In this document: in pieces, positions 31,183 to 35,985 of the stretch
How positions within the stretch are numbered: position 1 is the first letter of the stretch
Layout of the letters: the number at the start of each line of letters is the position of its first letter
NCBI GenBank assembly: GCA_017457105.1
Contig: JAFTIA010000067.1
Span: 1 to 35,985, forward strand
Reading direction: 5' to 3'
DNA from: Lentisphaeria bacterium
GTDB taxonomy: Bacteria > Verrucomicrobiota > Lentisphaeria > Victivallales > Victivallaceae
Length of the DNA: 35,985 nt
Made by a program: the position numbers and the translations under genes
Notes under the pieces: model-generated
Databases searched by the model: none
Told to the model about the DNA's origin: nothing
Seen by the model: only the letters and a program-made list of their open reading frames with translations

Positions 31183-32856
31183 ATGAAATTGCGTTCTGCC
31201 GGTTCGGCTCTGCTGATCGCCGTACTGCTTGTATTCTTTTCACTGTTCCTGATCCTCCCGGTTTATACCGTGGCAAAAGACGGATTGGATCCGGCTCTGC
31301 TGGCGGAGATCTTCAACAATTTCCTCTACCGGGAAGGGTTGATCAACTCCCTCGGCATTGCCATTGTAACCACATTCCTTGTAACACTGATCGCCCTCCC
31401 CCCGGCGCTTTTGTATGACCGTTTTGAGTTTCCCGGCAAAAACTGGAGCCATCTGGCGATCATGGCCCCCATGATCCTGCCGCCCTTTGTGGGGGCATTG
31501 GGATTCCAGCAGATTCTGGGATATTACGGCGTACTGAACGGGATTCTGGCCTCTCTCGGGCTGGAACGGATCGATTTTCTTGGCGGGGAAGGTAAATTTT
31601 TTGCAGTCTGCATTATGGAGGCTCTGCACCTTTACCCCATTCTTTACTTGAATCTGGTTACGGCACTGGGGAACATCGACCCCGCCATGAATGAAGCCGC
31701 CGCCAATCTGGGTGCAGGCCGCTGGTACAGATTCCGCAAAGTGACCCTGCCCCTCCTGAAACCGGGGCTGCTGGCAGGGGGAAGCATCGTCCTTGTATGG
31801 AGTTTTACAGAATTGGGCACGCCTCTGATGTTCGGCTACACCCGGACAACGCCGGTACAGATCTTCAACGGCATCACGGAACTGGAAAGCAACCCCATGC
31901 CCTACGCGCTGGTGGCAGTGATGCTGATTTTTTCCGCAGGATTGTATGCTGTAAGCCGCATGGCTCTGGGCGGGGGAGCCTCTGCCGCCCAGACAAAAGG
32001 TGTGGCAGGCAGCGCCGCCAGTCCTCTTTCAGGATGGAAAAAATGGATCCCCACTGGAGCCTTTGCCCTGCTGACCGGCGTAGCGATCCTGCCCCATATC
32101 GCCCTTATCTTTGCGGCATTTTCAAAAAGCTGGTATCAAACCATTCTGCCGCAGCACGCCACGCTGCTGCATTTTGAAAATGCGTTGTCCCACAAAGTCG
32201 TGGTACCAAGCATCATCAACAGTTTGCAATACTCGGTTCTTGCCATGTTCTTTGCCGTAGCCGCAGGGCTTGCCATCAGCATCGTCACCACCCGGTGGCG
32301 GTGCAAGGGGAGCAGATTGATCGACCTTGCCTCCATGCTTCCTCTGGCGGTGCCGGGGATCGTGATCGCATTCGGCTATCTGGGGATGACGGTGCATTAC
32401 CGCTGGGCGCGGCTGGTCTTTGACCCCATCAATAATCCAGTCTGGCTTCTGGCGGCGGCGTATGCCATCCGGCGGCTGCCCTATGTGGTCCGGGCGGTCA
32501 CGGCCGGACTGGAACAAACACCGGTAGATCTGGAAAACGCCGCCCGCAATCTGGGGGCAGGAGCGTGGAGCACCATGCGGAAAATCACGCTGCCGCTTAT
32601 TGCGGCAAACCTGATCGTGGGCGGGCTGTTTGCCTTCAGTTTTTCCATGATGGAAGTTTCCGATTCGTTGATCCTTGCACAAAAAGCAGAATTTTACCCC
32701 ATTACCAAAGCGATTTATGAATTATCTCAAATTCTGGGTGCGGGCCCCCGTATCGCCTGTGCCTTCGGCGTTTGGGCAATGCTTTTTCTGGCGGCGACCC
32801 TTGCTTCAGCAGGTTTGATCCTGGGGCGCAAGATCGGTGCTGTTTTCAAGTTTTAA
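31183..32856 (+). CDS. Fused ABC importer permease (two copies of the permease domain)
   Basis: This 557-residue inner-membrane protein has about 12 membrane segments. Two EAA loops that contact the ATPase are visible as NEAAANLGAGRWYRFRKVTL and ENAARNLGAGAWSTMRKITL, each followed by LPL. A single chain thus supplies both halves of the pore, as in FbpB-type permeases. AAAGGAG precedes the start, 15 bases after the solute-binding gene. It completes the ATPase-binding protein-permease set. Confidence 0.92.
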   Translation: MKLRSAGSALLIAVLLVFFSLFLILPVYTVAKDGLDPALLAEIFNNFLYREGLINSLGIAIVTTFLVTLIALPPALLYDRFEFPGKNWSHLAIMAPMILPPFVGALGFQQILGYYGVLNGILASLGLERIDFLGGEGKFFAVCIMEALHLYPILYLNLVTALGNIDPAMNEAAANLGAGRWYRFRKVTLPLLKPGLLAGGSIVLVWSFTELGTPLMFGYTRTTPVQIFNGITELESNPMPYALVAVMLIFSAGLYAVSRMALGGGASAAQTKGVAGSAASPLSGWKKWIPTGAFALLTGVAILPHIALIFAAFSKSWYQTILPQHATLLHFENALSHKVVVPSIINSLQYSVLAMFFAVAAGLAISIVTTRWRCKGSRLIDLASMLPLAVPGIVIAFGYLGMTVHYRWARLVFDPINNPVWLLAAAYAIRRLPYVVRAVTAGLEQTPVDLENAARNLGAGAWSTMRKITLPLIAANLIVGGLFAFSFSMMEVSDSLILAQKAEFYPITKAIYELSQILGAGPRIACAFGVWAMLFLAATLASAGLILGRKIGAVFKF

Positions 32857-32871
32857 GGAGTTTTTGTTTGA

Positions 32872-33750
32872 ATGGAAGTTCGTAATGTATTGATCGTCGG
32901 CCTCGGGTTGCTTGGCGGCTCTCTCGGCATGGCGTTAAAGGGCAAACAATACCGGCGTCTGGGCTGGTCCCGGCGGGAAGAAACCCGGGCTCTGGCACTG
33001 AAAATGGATGCGGTGGATGAAATTTTTGCCACGCCGGAAGAAGCATTGAAAGAGGCGGATTTGACCATCCTCTGTCTGCCGGTCCCGGTGATCCCGGAAT
33101 TTCTGCAAATCTGCCGGAAATTTTGCAAACCCGGCTCTGTCATCACGGATATCGGCAGTGTAAAAGGCGTGATCGTGGATGCCGCCCGGAAGGCTCTGGC
33201 AGACAGCGGGATCCACTTTACCGGAAGCCACCCCATGGCGGGGACGGAAAAAAGCGGTCTTGAAAATGCCTTTGCCACACTGTATCATAATGCAGATGGA
33301 TTTATCACGCCCGGAGATTCGCCGGAAGCAGATGATGCCGTGGTGGAATTCTGGGCGGCGGCAGGCGTGCGTATCACCCGGATCTCGCCGGAAGATCACG
33401 ATGACCTGGTAGCGCACACCAGCCATGTACTGCACATTGTGGCATCGGCACTGGCACTGGCGATTCTGGAAGGAAAGTCGCCGGAAGAAACGGCACTGCG
33501 TTTTGCGGGCTGTGCCACAGGTTTCCGGGATACCTCCCGGATCGCCTCCAGCAATCCGGCCATGTGGCGGGAGATCGTGGAAAACAACCGGATGGCAGTG
33601 TTGAATGCCATGAGCGGCTTCGACAAGTGGTACGCCCATTTCCGGGAATTGATCCAGAACGGCAATTTTGACGAATTTGAAAAGGTGTTTGCAGAAGGCA
33701 AACGTTTGCGGGACAGTTGGACCGCCTATAAGGAGAATTATAAAAAATGA
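32872..33750 (+). CDS. tyrA: Prephenate dehydrogenase
   Basis: This 292-residue NAD(P)-dependent enzyme converts prephenate to 4-hydroxyphenylpyruvate for tyrosine synthesis. The nucleotide fold is VLIVGLGLLGGSLGMAL (about 6-22). The family motifs DIGSVKG and GSHPMAGTEKSG (catalytic His) follow, and the helical dimer domain contains HVLHIVASALALA. No ACT or chorismate-mutase domain is fused. AAGGAG stands 11 bases before the ATG. It overlaps the ABC-ATPase gene by four bases (ATGA). Confidence 0.92.
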   Translation: MEVRNVLIVGLGLLGGSLGMALKGKQYRRLGWSRREETRALALKMDAVDEIFATPEEALKEADLTILCLPVPVIPEFLQICRKFCKPGSVITDIGSVKGVIVDAARKALADSGIHFTGSHPMAGTEKSGLENAFATLYHNADGFITPGDSPEADDAVVEFWAAAGVRITRISPEDHDDLVAHTSHVLHIVASALALAILEGKSPEETALRFAGCATGFRDTSRIASSNPAMWREIVENNRMAVLNAMSGFDKWYAHFRELIQNGNFDEFEKVFAEGKRLRDSWTAYKENYKK

Positions 33751-34538
33751 ATTACGAAGAAGCGATCGGGATCGAGGGAGCTAATGTTTATCTGGGCGGA
33801 CAGGAGATCCTGCATGATATTTCATGGCATGTCAAAGCCGGGGAACGCTGTTTTGTCCTTGGGGCAAACGGAGCCGGGAAAACAACGCTTGTCCGGACAG
33901 TCATGGGGTTCAACTGGCCGAAATTCGGAGCAAAAGTTCAAGTGCTCGGCCATGAATTCGGCAAAGTCAATCTGGCGGAATTGCGGAAACGCATCGCATG
34001 GGTAAGCCCATTCATGCATCAGGTTCTGGCAGAAGAACATACCGGTTTGGAACTGGTTCTCTCCGCATTGGAAGGCGCGCTGGGGCTTTTCCGGAAACCC
34101 AAGGAGGAAGAAATCGCCCGGGCGGAAAACGCCATGAAAGAACTGCACTGCCTGCATTTGCGGGACAGGATGCTCCACTCCATGTCCTCCGGGGAACAGG
34201 TCAAGATCCTTATTGCCCGTGCGCTCCTGATCCAGCCGGAACTGATGATTCTGGATGAACCCAGTGTTTATCTGGACATTGCCGGGCGGGAATTTCTTTT
34301 GGAAACCATTGCCAATCTGGCAAAGACCCGGCCGGAACTGACGATGGTGTTCATTACCCAGCGCATTGAAGACATTCTGCCGGTATTTGACCGTGGGATG
34401 ATTTTGAAATCCGGCAGGATCGAAGCCATCGGCAGCCGGGAAGAAGTGCTTACGGAAGAAAATCTCAAAAAAGCATTCGGCTTGAATATCCGGCTCATCC
34501 AATCTCAAAACGGACGGTTCTGGACGGTTATTGAATGA
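33747..34538 (+). CDS. Stand-alone ABC ATPase
   Basis: This 263-residue ABC ATP-binding protein has Walker A GANGAGKTT, signature MSSGEQVKILIARAL, Walker B LMILDEPSVYLD and switch-region VFITQRIEDIL, where the usual switch His is replaced by Gln. It resembles ModF/PhnK-like single-domain ATPases more than importer subunits. No permease or binding-protein gene is adjacent, so the transporter partner is unknown. Four-base overlaps link it to tyrA upstream and to the lipoprotein gene downstream, indicating coupled translation. Confidence 0.85.
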   Translation: MNYEEAIGIEGANVYLGGQEILHDISWHVKAGERCFVLGANGAGKTTLVRTVMGFNWPKFGAKVQVLGHEFGKVNLAELRKRIAWVSPFMHQVLAEEHTGLELVLSALEGALGLFRKPKEEEIARAENAMKELHCLHLRDRMLHSMSSGEQVKILIARALLIQPELMILDEPSVYLDIAGREFLLETIANLAKTRPELTMVFITQRIEDILPVFDRGMILKSGRIEAIGSREEVLTEENLKKAFGLNIRLIQSQNGRFWTVIE

Positions 34539-34942
34539 AACAAAAACTCCTGACAATTTGGGTTCTCCTTGCCGGACTTTTCTCCGGCGGCTGTGCCCTG
34601 TTCTGCGATGTGGCAGAATTCCGGGAATTGAACCGGCCCGTTGTGGAATACAGGCAGTTTCAGGAAGGTCCGGCTCTGCATGTGGCGGGTCAGGTCCGCC
34701 GCACTGCCGGAAATGCGGTGGAAAGTGTCCGTCAACTCAAAGACGGCCGTTCGCTCCATGTGGAAGTGCTGGTATCCCCCTTTGAACGGGACGGGACCGG
34801 AAACGGATTTCAGACAGATATTTTTCTGGAAGATATAGACTATATTACATTTGGCAATGACCGGACTTTGCTGTGGCGGCGCAATCCCGGGGAAAAAACA
34901 CTGCCGTCCAAAGCAAAACCGGTTTTTAAACGGGAGGAATGA
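34535..34942 (+). CDS. Small lipoprotein of unknown function
   Basis: This 135-residue protein has a lipoprotein signal (hydrophobic core, then SGGC lipobox, lipidated Cys at about residue 20). The mature part has no recognised domain: VVEYRQFQEGPALHVAG and later strands (LHVEVLVSPFERDGTG) suggest a small beta-rich protein. The start overlaps the ABC ATPase stop (ATGA), and the next gene begins three bases after its stop. It may be an envelope partner of the neighbouring ATPase or acyltransferase. Confidence 0.7.
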   Translation: MKQKLLTIWVLLAGLFSGGCALFCDVAEFRELNRPVVEYRQFQEGPALHVAGQVRRTAGNAVESVRQLKDGRSLHVEVLVSPFERDGTGNGFQTDIFLEDIDYITFGNDRTLLWRRNPGEKTLPSKAKPVFKREE

Positions 34943-34945
34943 ATC

Positions 34946-35764
34946 ATGAGCGATACCGAAATGACCAAGCCGGAATTCGGCAATATTTATCTGGGGGACA
35001 CCTACGATACTCCGGAAGATACCCCCCGTTGTCTGGGGGATCGTCTGTGTCTGGGCGGCCGCTGGTATTTTTACTGGCATAACTTCAATATTTTCCGGAA
35101 AACCGGCAATGCGGGAAAAAAAGGACTCCTCAACAGGGAGCGGCAAATCGCCTATTCCACGGAAAATATGCACCTGATCGAACGCTGCGGCGGCCGCATC
35201 CACCTGCGTGGGCTGGATCACCTCCGTGCCATGAATCAGAAACCGGCAGTGCTGATCGGCAACCACATGAGTCTGCTGGAAACAGCGGTACTCCATTCTT
35301 TCCTGCGGGCACACATGGATTTCACTTTTGTGATCAAACCTGCCCTGATGAAAACGCCGTTTCTCTGCAATATCATGCGTGCGCTGGATGCCATTGTGGT
35401 CAGCCGGGATAACCCCCGCCAGGACTTGAAAACCGTGATGGAAGAAGGCAAAAAGCGTCTGGATGCCGGACGGAGCGTGGTCATCTTCCCGCAGGGAACC
35501 CGGGCGATTGAATTTGACCCGACCAAATTCAACTCCATCGGCATCAAACTTGCCAAAAGTGCCGGGTATCCGGTCATTCCCTTTGCCCTGAAAACAGATT
35601 TCCTGCAGAATGGTAAATACCTGCGGGATATGGGTCCTATCAAGCGGGATGCGGATGTGTGGTTTGAATTCGGTCCCGCCCGTGAAATCACGGGGAACGG
35701 CAGGGAAGATCTGCAGGAGATCGTGGACTTCATCGCCGACCGCCTGAACAAATGGAATTCCTGA
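34946..35764 (+). CDS. PlsC-type 1-acyl-glycerol-3-phosphate acyltransferase family protein
   Basis: This 272-residue acyltransferase should transfer acyl chains in phospholipid or related lipid synthesis at the inner membrane. The catalytic box is IGNHMSLLE, His-x4-Glu instead of the usual His-x4-Asp. The second block is FPQGTRAIEF (usually FPEGTR), with SAGYPVIPFALKTD later. GGGAGG precedes the start. Since acidic replacement of the HX4D residue occurs in lauroyl-type and some PlsC-like enzymes, activity is plausible; substrate class is uncertain. It is the last gene of the operon before a terminator. Confidence 0.8.
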   Translation: MSDTEMTKPEFGNIYLGDTYDTPEDTPRCLGDRLCLGGRWYFYWHNFNIFRKTGNAGKKGLLNRERQIAYSTENMHLIERCGGRIHLRGLDHLRAMNQKPAVLIGNHMSLLETAVLHSFLRAHMDFTFVIKPALMKTPFLCNIMRALDAIVVSRDNPRQDLKTVMEEGKKRLDAGRSVVIFPQGTRAIEFDPTKFNSIGIKLAKSAGYPVIPFALKTDFLQNGKYLRDMGPIKRDADVWFEFGPAREITGNGREDLQEIVDFIADRLNKWNS

Positions 35765-35787
35765 AAAAAACCTTTTGAACAGAAAAA

Positions 35788-35825
35788 AACTCTGCGCCGG
35801 AATCCAGTGCAGAGTTTTTTATTTT
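35788..35825 (+). terminator. Rho-independent terminator
   Basis: Stem AACTCTGC (35788-35795) with GCAGAGTT (35809-35816), followed by a T-rich run. It closes the operon ending in the acyltransferase. Confidence 0.85.
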
Positions 35826-35867
35826 TCCAGAAGAAATTGGCTGTGTACTAAACATAGACTGATATTA

Positions 35868-35979
35868 TGGAGCGCAGACGATCTGGATCGTCAAGCGACG
35901 GGTCAAGGGGCAACCGCCCCTTGCGGGGATTTTTAAGGGCGAGAAGCCCTTAAATGATAAGCCCCGGCCCCCCGCTCCA
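35868..35979. repeat. Cloverleaf-like inverted-repeat element
   Basis: An outer stem TGGAGCG/CGCTCCA (35868-35874 with 35973-35979) encloses three hairpins. The first is GACGAT-CTGG-ATCGTC (35877-35892). The second is CAAGGGGC-AACC-GCCCCTTG (35904-35923). The third is CGGGG/CCCCG (35924-35928 with 35962-35966) around TTTAAGGGC/GCCCTTAAA (35932-35954). All stems are perfect, and together they fill most of 112 bases. It could be a small RNA, a non-autonomous mobile element, or the end of a larger element beyond the window. It matches no Rfam-type family I recognise. Confidence 0.6.
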
Positions 35980-35985
35980 ATAAAA

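Noticed and set aside
35868-35979. An integron attC site
   Set aside because: The outer arms do not carry the conserved R-box sequences (GTTRRRY and its complement), and a multi-armed cloverleaf is not the attC form.

Overview
The window looks like a chromosomal segment of an anaerobic Gram-negative bacterium of the PVC group, most likely a gut-type Lentisphaerota (Victivallales-like). This is inference. It rests on a secreted polysaccharide-lyase-like (heparinase II/III) gene with repeated binding modules, paired secreted G-x-Q repeat proteins, several lipoproteins, TatC, a flavin/Fe-S NuoEF-type complex and the general gene style. No 16S rRNA or other decisive marker is present.

Layout. 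(1) 1-6365 is accessory DNA. It opens with the tail of a gene and a small protein of the type that travels with site-specific recombinases. A clearly AT-rich three-gene cassette follows (934-5572): a DNA cytosine-5 methyltransferase, a 709-residue protein with two GHKL ATPase modules, and a receiver-like protein with an unknown C-terminal half. Then come about 430 bases without a gene and a 300-base array of eight short hairpins, ending at a leftward tRNA-Phe. (2) 6595-12039 reads rightward: two paralogous secreted repeat proteins, an exported S66 LD-carboxypeptidase, then lipoprotein-lexA-secreted serine protease. (3) 12021-18743 reads leftward: a LolA-like lipoprotein, gcvH, and an operon for a NuoE/NuoF/GltD-fusion electron-transfer complex followed by galM. 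(4) 18775-22851 reads rightward: tRNA-Lys, rpmB, then an XPB-like helicase, a Bax1/DUF790-like nuclease and tatC in a tightly packed row. (5) 22856-28344 reads leftward: a heparinase II/III-type gene split by an apparent -1 frameshift, and an M14 metallocarboxypeptidase. (6) 28451-35825 reads rightward: an Fe(III)-type ABC importer, prephenate dehydrogenase, a second ABC ATPase, a lipoprotein and a PlsC-type acyltransferase. A compact cloverleaf-like inverted-repeat element (35868-35979) sits at the right edge.

How the parts work together. The methyltransferase/GHKL/receiver cassette resembles MORC/MutL-linked restriction-modification or signalling-type defence modules but has no recognisable nuclease. 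It is the best candidate for an undescribed system. The NuoE/NuoF/GltD-like genes should make one soluble flavin/iron-sulfur complex moving electrons between NAD(P)H and ferredoxin or another carrier. The XPB-Bax1 pair is the helicase-nuclease pair known mainly from archaea. Promoters matching TTGACA/TATAAT with 16-18 base spacing and simple hairpin terminators are visible at several unit boundaries, so ordinary sigma-70-type transcription can be read from the sequence.
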